From the NCBI GenBank assembly GCA_003255065.1, contig QAOA01004917.1:1-64000 (forward strand): DNA of 64,000 nucleotides, given 5' to 3'. Positions 23,091 to 36,365 of the stretch are shown here, in pieces. This stretch comes from Cercis canadensis (lineage: Eukaryota > Streptophyta > Magnoliopsida > Fabales > Fabaceae). Made by a program: the position numbers and the translations under genes. The first letter of the stretch is position 1, and each line of letters begins with the position of its first letter. The notes under the pieces are model-generated. The model saw nothing but the letters and a program-made list of their open reading frames with translations. It did not search any database and was not told where the DNA came from.

Positions 23091-23331
23091 ATTCTGTGAG
23101 AAACACGTTTGTTATGGAATTTCTCACATACGAGAAGGATAGAGAAAAACAGTCATGACAAAAGCGATTTCTCACGCACATACAACACCATGAGAAAGTT
23201 CTTACAGATTTTCTCACGGATAAAATGTGCAGCGCGTGAGAACTTCTCATGCGTCATGTCTATGATGTTTCTCATGGACTTTTGTCTGTGAGAAATTATC
23301 ACAGAGGTTTTTCCGTGAGAAATTTTGAGAG
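23091..23331. repeat. Subterminal repeat cluster (GTGAGAAA / TTTCTCAC)
   Basis: The octamer GTGAGAAA or close variants occurs many times in both orientations in 240 bp. Clusters of short inverted motifs are typical of the ends of En/Spm-like and other DNA transposons. It lies just left of the Ptta-type gene remnant and may be that element's end. No CACTA terminus was found. Confidence 0.45.
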
Positions 23332-23462
23332 TTTCCTTTTATTTTTTTGCTAAAAAATGTCTAATTTTTTTTCTAAATAATTAATTATTAATTTCAATGA
23401 AAGACATTATATATAAAAATCACTAAGTTTTATTAATCAAATGTAATTACAATAAAAAAATA

Positions 23463-25123
23463 TTATACAATGAAGGAAAAAATAAAGTAAACTACAATAC
23501 ACAAAACCCTAATCTCTGATGTTGTCGTCTCCAAGTACTCTGTTATGTCATCATCATCGTCAGCTGGGTGTTGTGAGGCCCCATCGGATGTCGCACCATG
23601 TTCCTACTATAGTTGCTAGGCTAACATCGTAGCCAGTTGCTTTGTGGACATGCCGGATCCCCGAAGAGTTTGGACCAACGGCACGAGCAGGGACAGTTGG
23701 TGGAGCTCTTGCATCTCTTGTGACATGGCAACCATCTACGACAAAACCTCCAACATCTGAGGGTATGCCCGGTTAGAGGGTTGGGAACCCTGTGGTTGGG
23801 TTAAGTCCAATAGGCCGACCTCAGAACCCATGCCATAAACCCCCTTCTTGTTCTTCCTGCCAACGACATCAAGCCATAAATCTTTGTCATTGACAGAAGA
23901 CGAAGAGGACTGAGCCTGGTTCTCAGATTGACACCTTTCATACTCAATCTGTATAGATAATAGAGGAAAGTTAATACGAAATAATAAACTTACAATTAAT
24001 AGTTTTAAACCTCCTAAAGAACTTCGAAAATACTTACATAAGTTGATTGAGGCTGTAGATGGACCTAGCCCTTGCTGGCACTGTTCTGGAGGTGACGAAA
24101 GACCTTGGTTGCATTGGGCTATCCCCCCAACTCCTTCGTCTACAAAAAAATTTAACCTTTAGTAATTTAGAAAACATAAATAACTTAATTTTTAAACATA
24201 TCTTAAATGAAAGAACATTATTAAAAGTAAAACTTACCAGCCTCCTTTTGTGTTTGAAGATGGTGATTAAACTGCCCTTGTGATAGGTCGGCCTTGATCC
24301 AAGGAGTGGTTATTCTTGTTCCAGTCCAAGACCGTCCTGTAATGTTCAGAGGCCCATTTAATTATTAGGGCCCCTAACACAGCAGGCGATAAACATTTGT
24401 TGTTCGTCTTCCCTTTCCTGATGTCTTGGAAGGAGGCGTGAATGTTGTTGCTGCACTTTGCGATACAGATCTCATGAATCTAGCTCTCAGATTGTGGGTC
24501 CTAGACATATTTCCTTTGCATTAGAAAATATAAGATCAAGGTTAGTAAACATTAAGATTAAGTTAATTTAAAATAAAGTAAAATTAATTAAGTTGAAATT
24601 ATTACCTTGAACTCTATCCATGAAAGTTCCTTCACCTCAGTAGGAACAGAGGTGAAATCGGTCCAGACGCCCTCAAATTTCAACTTATAAATAGTCGAAA
24701 GGAAGTTCATGGGCTCCTTGGACAGAAGAAAGTTGCACAAAAGAATAAATTCTTATCAATGAGAAATAATAAACTTTAAACCCTAAAAAATATCAGAACT
24801 AGGTATTAGAAATACTTACTCCTTCTTCCCGTATGGCCAAATCCACATCCGACCATCAGCTGCTTGGGAGCTAGGCGATGGTGGCTTCGAAATAGTCAGA
24901 GTGGTATGCTACGACCTTCCAGTAGCCGACGATGTGGATCCTAGGGTGAGGGCTCCTGAGTACCCCTCATGCGTCGCACTGGGCAACGGTGTGCACGCCA
25001 ACCCGGGGTCGGCATAAACAAGGACAAGGCCGGGTAGGTCTGAGAAGGCCGAGCAACAGCCTTTTCTTTATCCCTCTTGGAGGGCTCAGATGATGGAGAT
25101 GAGCACCTACGATCGTTTGACAT
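23463..25123 (-). pseudogene. Plant transposase remnant, Ptta/En-Spm family
   Basis: Read on the - strand in pieces separated by AT-rich introns. The start MSNDRRCSSPSSEPSKRDKE lies at 25123. EPMNFLSTIYKLKFEGVW with an SWIEFK end lies at about 24607-24720. CIAKCSNNIHASFQDIRKGK, then SPAVLGALIIKW and YRTVLDWNKNN, lies at about 24290-24480. A last exon ends at 23463 with DLWLDVVGRKNKKGVYGMGS (exon about 23463-23948). The conserved blocks are those of the Ptta/En-Spm accessory transposase family, probably a DNA-binding protein. Three or more in-frame TAG stops in the last exon show it is dead. The right end of the element is not visible. Confidence 0.65.
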
Positions 25124-25270
25124 CTGTCATACAAAAAGAATATTAAGAAGGCAATTATGTGGTTCTTCAAACTTGAAAACTGGTTGTGCTTTAGACCTAA
25201 GATTATCACATAACATGTTCACTTAAAATAAACACTTGAATAAACACATTAAGGTTAATGATAAGCAAGG

Positions 25271-25750
25271 CTATTTGTTATCATCAAAACTAGGGTTGGA
25301 AAACCTGGGGCCAATAGTGGATAATTTAGCCTTAAGAGACATGAGTATGGAACATGAGTGATTGGCAAAAAGGGTCTTCAAATGATCCCAAGCCTCCTTA
25401 GATGTGGTTGGCTTACCAAGGAGATTTAGTACTTCAATCTCAAGTGAAGCAGTGATAGCATGTAAGATGAATTTATCCTACCTAGTCCATAAGACATATT
25501 TAGGATTAGGAAGAGTAACTCCTTCGGGGACAATGGAGGAAGGAGGACAAGGCTTGGTGCCATCTAAAAATGGCATGAGATCATGGCCATAGAAAAGAGC
25601 GTCAAGAAGTGTACGCTAAGAGGAGTAATTATGATGATTCAGCTTGATAGGTAGGTGTGCCAAGGTCAAGGAGATCAAGGTGGAACCTGAGTGATGGATA
25701 GTGTTTGAGAATAGGGCTGGATGGAAGGAAGAAGCGGAGCTCTTTGACAT
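25271..25750 (-). pseudogene. Copia gag N-terminal remnant
   Basis: - strand frame from ATG 25750 to TAG 25271-25273. It contains HLPIKLNHHNYSS, LDALFYGHDLMPFLDG and LLGKPTTSKEAWDHLKTLF, the standard start of plant Copia gag. Two in-frame TAG codons interrupt it, one where a Trp is expected (before RTLLDA), the other before DKFILH. No protease or pol follows, so only the 5' end of an element remains. Confidence 0.75.
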
Positions 25751-27403
25751 GGTGAAGAGAGAAAAAAAATAAAAAAGCTGTTAAGCGACAAGTTCTGGTA
25801 TCATGAAGAAATAAGTAATGAGGTAAAAACTGGAACACTTGTATTGCTGTTTAAGCTTTGAATAAATACATACAAAAACCGGAACCTATTGCTACAGAAT
25901 TCTGTTACAGTATTTGAAGTTTTGAAATATAAACAAGTATAACAAACCCTAGATTTAACAAACTCTAATTGTAACAAGCCCTAGATTTTCTAGGCTTCAA
26001 CACTTCCGACTTTCTCCTCCATTCCTCTCATTCTCAATTATATTTGATCATGATCTTTATAAACATACTTATAAAGATATTTCACAGCTTTTATAATGGA
26101 ATAGATCTCAACATTCGTATGGTAATCAAATTTCGCAACTAAATATGGATTGTGTTGGAAATTAATCTAGAAACGTCCAAGTCAAAGAAGCATGGTGTGC
26201 TAATTTAATGAAAGAAAAATCAATAACCATTACAAATGAAGTCAAAGTCTGTGGAAGTAGTAAAAAAATCACACTATCATGCAACCATGATAGAACTCAG
26301 CAGAAAAGAAGGATAAAATATCAAGCAATTATGTATTAAGAAATTAGAAAACTCTAGATGACTTGAGAATGAGTATGGTGGAGAATGAAGTCTATATATA
26401 TACACTTAATAAGCTGAATGTAAAGTATGTTTCCCCACATGGAGGGACTACACCATCATATACTAGAAGACTCCCCCAAGTGTATTAACACTTATAAACT
26501 ATGTCAATATTAATCCAATTTCAATATAGTACTGCTGCCTCTTCCTTGTCTAAAATTCTAACAGATTATAGTGGTACATTTATATGGTAACTATAGAATC
26601 ATCACACAATAACCGTCAAATCTCGTCAACCTACTCATTTCATAAGTTTAAGAAGTTAGCGCAAACCATTGAGAAGGTCCTTAGAATAAGCATTTGGAAA
26701 ACAAGAACAAAAAAAACAAACACTCATCACCTGAGAATGCGTGCAAAGAGACGCAAACAAATGAACAAGAGAAGACCCCAAAGAAGCCATGTCCAACATC
26801 ACCTCGCCTCCATGCAAGTCTGCAATTGTCACATAAACAAGCAAACTCACATGATATAAAGCCACTAAGATAATATAATTAAAAACACATTGCCTAGTAG
26901 TTAAGGATATAACTGTCCACATCAGGCAAGGATATAATAGTAAAACCACACTCACAGCACGACATATAAATAAAATGCAACTCCATTTCTCCTACTTCTA
27001 GTATAGTTTTAATAATATATAAGAGGAAAACAATAGCATAATTGAAACTAAATCAAAGAAAAAAAATTATAATATCATTCATAACAATATAAGGCAAATA
27101 AATGAGAAGATCAACATAAAAATGTTCTAGAAATAGTTCAATCACAATATTATACATATATCCAAAAAACATAAATCAAAATAAACTCTATAATATTATT
27201 AGAAAACACATGTAAAATTTGACTCTCAAGGCTTTGGTGCTGGTTTGGAATATGGATATCGTGATGGAGGGTGATTATCAAGATGTCTGACACAACTTTA
27301 TCCAAGGCTCTTCAAATTGCTCCGAGCTTATGTCATTCTAGATGATATTAGAATGATTTTATCTTGGTCTTTTCATTTTTCTTGTATCTGTCGTGCTGAC
27401 AAT
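25751..27403. other. Non-coding stretch, no recognised feature
   Basis: The part to about 26100 may be LTR or leader sequence belonging to the Copia gag remnant, but I found no repeat partner. Beyond it there are only AT-rich bases and short accidental frames. Confidence 0.35.
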
Positions 27404-27940
27404 ATGGTTGCTATAGGTGGGTAACGGGCCGACCTGGCCCAATCGGGCCACAGGCCAATTCGGGTTAGGCTAGCAGTTTGCTAGCCCAGCCCCGACCCTA
27501 CACGGGCAATGAGCCTAAATGGGATGGCCTACTATTTTTTTTAATTTTTTTTATTTGTAATTAGGCTAAAATCTAACAAAGGTTTAAGTTTTTTTTTTTA
27601 GTGATTTTAGTTAAGTTACTAATGAATCTAATTGAACAAAAAAAAAATTGTATAAAGTAATAAATAAAATTAAAACAAAGAATCAAAGACATATAAAAAA
27701 ATACATGTAAGTGTAAATTTAAAATAAAGATGTATAAGTAACTAAAAAAATTATAATAGTACATACTTTAAAGTTTAAAGTTAAAAAATACATACTCATA
27801 TGCCACGTGCCAAATTGGGCCAGGCCAAATTGACCCGGTTCTATTCGGATTGTCATATTTAAAACTCATTCATACTTTTTTTTGGGTCAAAACGGGCCAG
27901 CCCATCAAGCCTGGGCCATTTCCCCACCTCTAATGGTTGA
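27404..27940. mobile_element. hAT-like MITE, GGCC-rich ends
   Basis: Element 27412-27932 (521 bp) with 8-bp flanks ATGGTTGC and ATGGTTGA (7 of 8 match). Termini TATAGGTGGG and, inverted, TAGAGGTGGG. The ends are rich in GGGCC/GGCCC words and the centre is AT-rich. An 8-bp duplication with a TAG-type end points to hAT. A relative in the opposite orientation lies at 54419-55000. Confidence 0.65.
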
Positions 27941-28080
27941 CCACTGAGTAGCACATTTTCCTATATTGTGTCGTTCTTGCATTTTATAAAGAACTGTACG
28001 TTTTGACATATATTGGGTAACTTAATTTTTTGAGATCTTTTCAATGACACCAAAATTACTAGGTGGGTCCCACCCAATTA

Positions 28081-28735
28081 AGGTGGGGGTAGCATAATGC
28101 TCACCTGTTTTTAAATTTAAGAATACATTTTTCATATAAAAATCATAAGAACATAAAATGGACTGTTGTGATTAATTCTAAATAGCAATTCTAGTTTAAT
28201 CATTTTTTATCATGTTTTCTAGAAATTAATCATACAAAAACTATCTAATATTATCTAGATCATCATTAAAATAGTTTTTATAAAGTGTTTGTTACAAAAA
28301 AATATATAAACCAAGCCGCTTGTATATTCTTTGAACTCCACTCATGATGTACAACATAGAATTCTTTGAATTTTGTATCTATCTTACTTCATTTTCAAAT
28401 TAAGGGTAACACTACATTAATTTTTAAAAATTTAGTTTTTGACAAAAGTAATATATAATTTTTGATTTATTTTAAAACTAACATAAAATTGAGTAACTTA
28501 GTATATATAAATTAAAATTGTTAATTCTTTATTAAAATGCATAAATTGAGCCATATTAAAAACATTTGAAAAAGTCAAACTTTTTTAAATTAAGTTAAAC
28601 TTAAATTTTATCAACTTTTTGAGTATTTGATTTATACAACACTACTTAATTTTACATGAACTTCACATTGAATCCAATAATAAAAGTTATTTGTGTTAAA
28701 AAGTCATGTTTTAGAGGTCAATGTAGTGCTACCCC
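28081..28735. mobile_element. Small TIR element (GTGGGGGTAGCA ends)
   Basis: Starts AAGGTGGGGGTAGCATAATG and ends GTAGTGCTACCCCCACTT, forming imperfect inverted repeats of about 15 bp. Related motifs occur at 55149-55195 (GGGGTAGCACTACTCTCAC). No clear target duplication and no coding capacity. Confidence 0.45.
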
Positions 28736-28780
28736 CACTTTTTAAAAGGAGTAGCATAGCAAAACCCATATATATCTATT

Positions 28781-29701
28781 TGATGTGAATTTGCTTGAAC
28801 TCAAGCCAAACCCAATCCAAAAATAGCCAAGGATCCCAAGTACGTTGTTCAATAAGATGAAAATTAAATATGGATGGTAAATGTGAAGACCTTTGAAAAT
28901 CAAGCTAGGCAACCCAGTTTCAGCAAAACTTAACTGACCCTCCTTAACCCGTATAATCAACAATCAACTTGAACTAGTATGAAGAAGTGAATAAACCGCC
29001 ACACTCTAGATTAGAAGAGAAGGGAGAGTGATAAGGTTCAAAAACACCATGCTAGGACCCCCTAGATGGCTTGAGCTCTCCATGGAGAGAACAAGAGAGA
29101 AACTCTCAAATTCAATTGATTAATTCTTAATTGGTTGTTGAAGACAAAGACTTCAGCTCCTTTTATAGTTAGGAAAAGGTTCAGCTAGGTCTTAAAACAA
29201 AAGGCCAGAAAAAGAATTAAAACTTGTAAGGCTAAACTAGTGTGACACGGCCTAGGGCACGCTCGTGTTCCTTCCTGCTCCAGCCCGTGTCCTATTCCAA
29301 CACGTCTCAGTTGACTGGACACGGTCCTTGACACGCTTGTGTTCCTTCTTGCTCCAGTCCATGTTCTATTCTAGCACATCTCGGTTGACTGGACACGGTC
29401 CTTGACATGCCCCGTGTTCCTCCTCTATCAAGCCTGTGTTGCCTCTCGGTCAACAAGACACGGCCGTGTCCCAGCTTGACATGGCCATGTGCCCTATCCT
29501 TTGAAGATATGCAAGTGAGCCACCTCACTTGATCTTTCTTGGTGTCCTCCGGAGCCATGTCACTTTCCTTGCTTACTTGTTTCATCAGCAATCCCACATG
29601 CATTTGAAGGTGCTTTGCCTTAGACCTAGTCATAGGTCCTACAAGCTCCTCCTTTGGTTGCACTTGGGTCTTCAATATGAGGGCTTTCTTGATTCTCATC
29701 A
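28781..29701 (-). repeat. 3' LTR of the inverted-LTR element
   Basis: 921 bp. In element sense it starts TGATGAGAATCAAG after the purine tract and ends TTCACATCA. It contains two 74-75 bp tandem units (starts 29265 and 29339) rich in ACACGG/CGTGT that are single in the other LTR. It also encodes a GPMTRSKAKHLQ tail. Confidence 0.88.
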
Positions 29702-30669
29702 TTCCCTCCCTCTTTAAAAGGATTTGACCTCAAATCTGAAAGACCTGCATCAAAATAAGGAGACAAGTCAGCCACATTAAAAGTAGAATGAACAGAAAGA
29801 TTACCTGGGAGCTCTATCTTGTAAGCATTGTCACCAAGTCTTTGCAAAACTTTAAATGGACCATCACCTCTAGGTAAAAGCTTGGATTTCCTTTGTGTAG
29901 GAAACCTCTCCTTATGCATATGAACCCAAACTATATCTCCAGGTTGAAAAATCATTTTCTTTCGGTTCCTATTAGCCCTAGATGCATAGGTCTCATTCAT
30001 CTTTTCGATCTGTGCTCTAACCTTAGTATGCAAATGCTTAACATATTCAACTCTCTTTTTCCCATCCAAATGAACTCTTTGATGCATGGGTAAAGCAAGC
30101 AAATCAAGAGGAGTTAAAGGATTAAAACGATAAGCACATTCAAAAGGAGACACTCTAGTAGTAGTGTGACTAGCTCTGTTATAGACAAACTCTACATGAG
30201 AAAGGCATTCCTCCCAAGCCCTTAAATTCTTGTTAAGAAGAACCCTTAAGAGACTAGTGAGAGTCCTATTGGTTACCTTTGTTTGTCCATCTGTTTGAGG
30301 ATGACAAGTTGTAAAATGCAACAATCTAATGCCTAATTTAGCCTAAACTGTCCTCCAAAAGTGGCTTAAAAATTTAGTATTCCTATTTGACACTATACTC
30401 CTAGGCATGCCATGCAACCTAACAATGTTTGGGAAAAACAAATTGGCTATGTAGGAAGCATCATTAGTTTTCTTGCATGCCACAAAATGAGCCATCTTAG
30501 AAAATCTATCTACTATGACAAAGATGAAGTCATGACCATGCTTAGTCCTTGGCAGCCCTAGGATAAAGTCCATTGAAAGGTCTATCCAAGGAGCTTCAGG
30601 GACGAACAATGATGTATATAGACCATGGGGTTTAGTGGTAGACTTAGCTTTCCTACATGTGGTGCACCT
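29626..30669 (-). pseudogene. Integrase 3' part of the inverted-LTR element
   Basis: 30343-30669 continues the zinc region (CTTCRKAKS) and the catalytic core ([37 protein letters not shown]). The second catalytic Asp of SDRD is Asn here. 29626-30324 has [16 protein letters not shown], so the catalytic Glu is Lys. It also has the C-terminal [20 protein letters not shown] and the tail entering the LTR. With two of three catalytic residues changed, this integrase is dead. Confidence 0.8.
29702..29713 (-). other. Polypurine tract of the inverted-LTR element
   Basis: On the - strand a run beginning AAAGAGGGAGGGAA abuts the LTR start. It also codes for KEGGN of the polyprotein tail. Confidence 0.8.
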
Positions 30670-33600
30670 TGTCACAACGTACCTGAAAGTCGCTACAACG
30701 TGGATGACAGACTTTAAAGAAAAAGACTAGTTTTCGAAAGAAAACTTAAAGTCGCCACCAATTGTATTAGGAAAAATAGGGAACAATTGAAAAACCCTGT
30801 TTTTAATAAAAAAAAAAAATGGTCTGCGTACCAGAGAGGATTCAAGAGTCTGTTTATGCGTGGGGAAGGTGTTAGGTACCCACAGCATCCGTCTAAAGAC
30901 AGTTATCCTAAATTAATTGTGCGAATGTAATATGACAAAAAATATGTATTTTATTTACCCCAGAATAGTGAATGATTACAAAAATATCTGACAAAAATAA
31001 AAACAAAAAAACTTAAACGTGCAAATGGATATTTTTCTACCGAGACCTAAATCCTTCCACCCCTTCATCGCATAAAGCGACCGTGCAGGGTGGCACTACC
31101 TTCACCTAGGTCGGATAGAGAAAGGCATCCCATATAGGACTGACTCGCCCTATCCTTCCATGACAAGTGAAGGGGCATGTAGATACTACGCAACACATGT
31201 ATATTTTTTATATGCAGTGCAAATGCATGATCTTAAATATTACAAAACTTGTCTCAAAATCTAGGTATAGATAAATATTAATTTACATCAAAAACAAAAT
31301 AAAATAAAAAGATAAATACAATAACATTCTTGCTCCAAGCTTGTAGTTAGGTATCTTCCAGTTGGGCCTTCCGATTTGCTCACACTCATAACTACCATGA
31401 GTTGTATTCGAGAATCCTCATGAATACACCAAAACACAGGTTAGGCAAGACTTAGAAGAAATCTATCTAATTGGCCTACACATTTTATCTCCCATGACTC
31501 AAAAAGAATAACACAAAATTAACCAAAAATGCACAAACAAACCCTAAACAACCCTTAGCATAGAAGAATTCATCACACATAAGAATGGTAGCTAAACACA
31601 TAGGCAAAATACTCCATGAAATGAGGCATAATACATCAGGACAGCCAACAAACATGCCCAAAGCCACCATCCTTATCAAGAGACAAAATCGAAAGAAGTC
31701 CAAAGAATGCACATATTCATCAGTTATCTTAAACAGTTGTGCTCGAGCCAAAACTGATAGTGAACCAGACATGAAAAAATTCTAAAAATTATATGCATTG
31801 AAGCCACACATCATACGGTTTTAATAAGACCAACATCACCTAATTTGGAGCTGTAAAACTTCAGAAATAAATAAAAAACCAAACACTGCCAGAGACAGGG
31901 CATCATTGTCAGTGCAACATTGAGCAGCTTTATTCAAACCAAAACTGGTAGTAAACTAGACATGAAAAAAATCTTCAAATTATACACAATGGAGATACAT
32001 GTCTACCGGTTCTAATGAGACCAACAATGCTAAAATCCAAGCTCTGTAGCTTCAGAAATAAATCAAACATTGAGTGCTGCCAGAGAAGAACAACATGCCT
32101 GACAACTCAGAAAAACAGCCAAATTTCCATGCAAACTGGGAGCAAATTAAGCATGAAAAAAATATGAAAATTTTTCACATTGAATACATGTATCTTATAG
32201 TTCTAATGAGACCAACATCACTTAATTTGGAGCCCTGGAGCTCCAGAAACAAATCAAACACTGCCTACTGCCAGAGCTGTCTGACAGACCCGAAAATGAG
32301 TATTTTGATGCTTTTCATTTTGAAAATTTAAGCAAACACTGGATGATGAAATATTCTGCTAGAAGATTATATCCAATGATTTCAAAAGAACTATGGCATC
32401 TCTCTTGTTTTTTCAAACCTCACGTTGACAAATTCAGCCATGGCAAACAGATCTAAACATTATGCAGGCATATGACCCGAATTCAACTTTTTCTAAAACC
32501 AAGGAATACCAATTCCCACAGTGTGAGAAACCCAAGAATAGAACTAACAAAATACTAACAGAATGGAAAAACTTGAACCAATGGTCCATTTCCTATATCA
32601 AATGCGAAATAATACTTGTAGCATCAAGTAGAACATAAACCACAGCTAGTAATCTCATTCAAATATCAACTGAAAACAATGAATAAACATTCTAACCTCA
32701 GCACTCTATACTCAAAAAGGCATTTCAAGTATGACAAGCCAGCTTTATGCACAAACTTGAACACCAATAAAAACCAAGCACATTGAAAACTCAAACAAAT
32801 TTCAAGGGAATTTCCATCAAGATGCTAATGACAACCATCAAACATACCCCTGGAATAGAAAGAAAACACATGCAGAAATAACTCCCAAGATGGTGTAAGA
32901 ACCAACCCCAAGGCGGCACAAGAACTACACTTATAACCAGCCTCAAAGCATACTAGATCAGCCAAGAATTTAACCTCAAACCAGCCCCCAAGGAGCAAGC
33001 AGTAAAATTCACCAAATAGCATAAAAGTTGAAGTGCAACAGTTCAAAAACAGCCAGCACAATGACATTAAAATGTACCATAAGCAAATTCTAAATTATAG
33101 AAGCGAGATCAGTTTTAAAAGACAGGTAGCTGCTCATAGATATAAAAGAAAAGCCAGCTTAACATAGAGCACCTAGAAACTCCAAGTTCAAGAACAAATT
33201 CCTAAAAATCATTCCTCAAAGTGATGGCACATAATCATGACCATCTTCGCACAACAACATATAACGAGCGGCTCGAGAAAGTAATACCCATTAGATGATA
33301 TACCATGCGAAGACAGTAGATAAAGCATGGATAACGAAACCAATAATGAGAGGGCAGAGAGCAACAATGATCAGGCAGAATTGAGTCACAAACTGTAAAT
33401 TTCCTCTTTAATTTTAAACTTCCATAAAACTAAAATAAAGCCCAATTCACTCTTCAAAAGCAAAGAACATCACAGCAATTACAACTTGCTCAACTTGTCA
33501 TCATTCTCAACATTACATATCATCAAGGTGAAAAGAAAAAAAAAAATTACAACCAATGCTAGATGACTCAAACCACAACTCTTTGATAAATCAACATTCA

Positions 33601-34560
33601 AAAATCCTCATACTCATTAGACAAATATTCATCATGTAAATGTACCAGCAATTCATTTCCAAACACATTTTAACGAATTAAAGACAAAATTCAAATCCCA
33701 AGAAGCTAAATCAGAAAAGGGGAGGGAGGAAAATATACTTTGGTGCTGAGTAATAGGTCTTGTTGATGGAGGGATGGACGAGGTTCTTGCTCTCAACCGT
33801 CTTCCGCCGCTAGCAACGCCAGAAATTGCCACTAGCTCCTAGATTTCTCTCTTGAATTTCCTCTGTTTTCTTCCTCTTGATAGGTCTCTTCCCTCTGCTC
33901 CAACTCTCCTTTTTTCTGCTTTCTTCTTCTCTCTCTATTGAAAAACTTCAGGACCCATTCTCTGCTCTACTGAATGCCCTTTGCCTCTATTTGGTTTCTC
34001 TCTGCCGAAAGAAAGAAAACCTTCTTTCACCTCTTCTACCAAAATTTTCTCTTCTTCTGTATCACACCTCCCGTCCCCCTAAGATATTTTCCATTCTTTT
34101 TGCCTTGATTTCCCAATTTGCCCCCATTTTAATTGCCGCCCCTCTCATATTCTCTTTTTATTTGCTTTTCTTTACTTAAATACTTAGTTATTAAATTAAA
34201 AGAAAAAAAAAATCAAAGATTGGACCAATGGGGAGAGAAGGAAATACATTCATTGCTCTCTTATTGGTTCCTTTTGATCCAATGATGCCAAAAATAAATT
34301 TACAAAATAAATTTATATGTTTTATCAATTATTTACATAATTAAGAAAAATAATAAAAATGGGCCAAGTGGGCTTAAATAAAAATGGGCTTAGTGTAACA
34401 ATAGATTAGACTTACGTTTTCTTTTTTCTTTTTAATTGTGAAAGCCCAAACAAATAAAAAAAAAAAACACTAATTAAAAATTTAAATTTATCTCCAATTT
34501 TTCTTAAATATATTTTTTAATTATCAAAAGACCCGGACAAAATACGGTGTCTACACACCT
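30665..34560 (+). mobile_element. Solo LTR of Ogre/Tat type, about 3.9 kb
   Basis: 30670-34555, flanked by CACCT at 30665-30669 and 34556-34560. Removing it and one CACCT restores the integrase zinc region of the host element. It starts TGTCACAACG and ends GGACAAAATACGGTGTCTACA. The internal words AAGTCGCCACCAATT and GGGGAAGGTGTTAGGTACCC are of the kind seen in very long Ogre/Tat LTRs. There is no repeated end inside, no primer site and no pol, so a solo LTR is the simplest reading; a gene-less LARD-like element is the alternative. Confidence 0.75.
31740..32290. repeat. Degenerate tandem repeat, three units of 191 bp
   Basis: The anchor ACATGAAAAAA (or GCATGAAAAAA) recurs at about 31768, 31959 and 32150. 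TTCTAATGAGACCAACA and CTTCAGAAATAAATCAAA follow in each unit. Units differ by 15-25% by eye. They lie inside the solo LTR; subrepeats are common in long LTRs. Confidence 0.7.
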
Positions 34561-36302
34561 AATACAAAAATTCTCTACATCTTTTCTCACGTTTGGCCAA
34601 AAGAAATGCTTATGTAATGTGTCATGCGTTTTGTGTTTGCCAAAATGCCCCATGAGACCCCCCGCCCCCCTCATGTGCTTCTCTAGTAAGCAACTCACGC
34701 AAAGACCCTCTAGGCACACATAACTTGTTCTCTTTAAACAAATACCCCTCATGCTTATACATTTCCTTAACAACCCCTTTATCACAAGCATGGAAGTAAG
34801 AAGCAAAATCAACATCACCAGCATACATATCCTTAACTTGATCAAATCCAAGTAATTTGCAAGAAAGCATAGAGATAAGTGCATACCTCCTTGAGAGTGT
34901 GTCAGTCACCACATTATCAACCCCTTTCTTGTATTTGATCATATAAGGGAATGATTCTATAAACTCAAGCCAACGTGCATGCCTCTTGTTAAGCCTCAAT
35001 TGCCCTTTCAAATGCTTAAGAGTTTCATGATCCAAATGAATCAAAAATTCCTTAGGCATTAGATAATGCTGCCATGTTTTCAAAGCTCTAACTAAAGCAT
35101 ACAACTCTTTATCATAAGTAGAATAATTAAGAGAAGCACCATTTAACTTTTCACTAAAGTATGCAATAGGATGCCCTTGCTACATTAAAACAGCCTCAAT
35201 ACCTACCTTAGATGCATCACATTCAATTTCAAAAGAATTCTCAAAGTTAGGTAATTGAAGTAAAGGAGCATTGCATAACCTATGTTTTAGTGTTTGAAAA
35301 GCTTTCTCTTATGCACTATCCCACTTAAAACCGACACTCTTTTTCACAATTTCAGTCAAAGGAGCAGAAATAGAGCTAAAATTTGGAACAAACTGACGGT
35401 AAAAACTTGCTAAACTATGGAAGCTCCTCACCTCACTCAAAGTCTTGAGTGTTGGCCATTCTTCAATAGCCTTCACCTTCTCTCTATCTACTTTTACTTC
35501 TCTAGAGCTTACAACAAACCCTAGGAAGATCAAGTGATCAGTGCAAAAGATATATTTCTTTAAATTGCCATACAATTTTTGTTCTTTTAACACTTGCATC
35601 ACACATTTCAGATGGACAGCATGCTCATCAATTGACTTACTATATACAAGTATGTCATCAAAGTAAACCACAACAAATCTACCAATGAATTCACGAAAGG
35701 ACATGGTTCATAAGGCGCATAAAGGTGCTTGGTGCATTGGTTAGACCAAATGACATAACCAACCACTCATACAAACCAAACTTGGTTTTAAAAGCCATTT
35801 TCCACTCATCCCCTTCATGAATATGAATTTGGTGATAACCACTTTTTAAATCCAATTTAGAAAACACACATGACCCAAACAACTCATCAAGTATATCATT
35901 TAACCTAGGAATAGGATGATGATATTTTACCGTTATCTTGTTCATGGTGTGACAATCTACACACATGCGCCAACTTCCATCTTTCTTTGGCACCAACAAG
36001 ACCGGAACAACACATGGGCTCATGCTTTCTCTAATGTGGCCTTTGGACAACAACTCTTCAACTTGCTTTTGGAGCTCCTTTGTTTCATCCGGGTTGGCTC
36101 TATAAGTAGGTCTATTAGGCAACACCAAGCCTGGAATGAATTCCATATGGTGTTTGATTTCCCTAATAGGTGGCAGCCCTATAGGAGTCTCTTCCGGGAA
36201 CACCTCCCCAAACTCCCTAAGCAAAGAAATCACAACACTAGGAAGAGAGTTGTTAACATTAGATAAATTTAAGTAAGCATTCTTAACTACAAGCAAAATC
36301 AT
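34561..36302 (-). pseudogene. RT-RNase H-integrase 5' part of the inverted-LTR element
   Basis: 35691-36302 has the RT fingers and palm start ([41 protein letters not shown]). 35309-35704 has YFDDILVYS. 34622-35104 has RNase H ([27 protein letters not shown]) and the start of the integrase zinc region (HKHFFWPNVRKDVENFCIRC, shared with an overlapping frame). Frameshifts separate the segments. The integrase is then cut by the solo LTR at 34555. Confidence 0.82.
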
Positions 36303-36365
36303 AGGAGTATGAGTAAATAGTGCATTTTTAACCTCACTAACACTTGCAAAGAAGTTTTTTTTCTT

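Noticed and set aside
33877..34179. 100-codon hydrophobic frame
   Set aside because: Low-complexity CT-rich part of the solo LTR, probably near its transcribed region, with no family resemblance.
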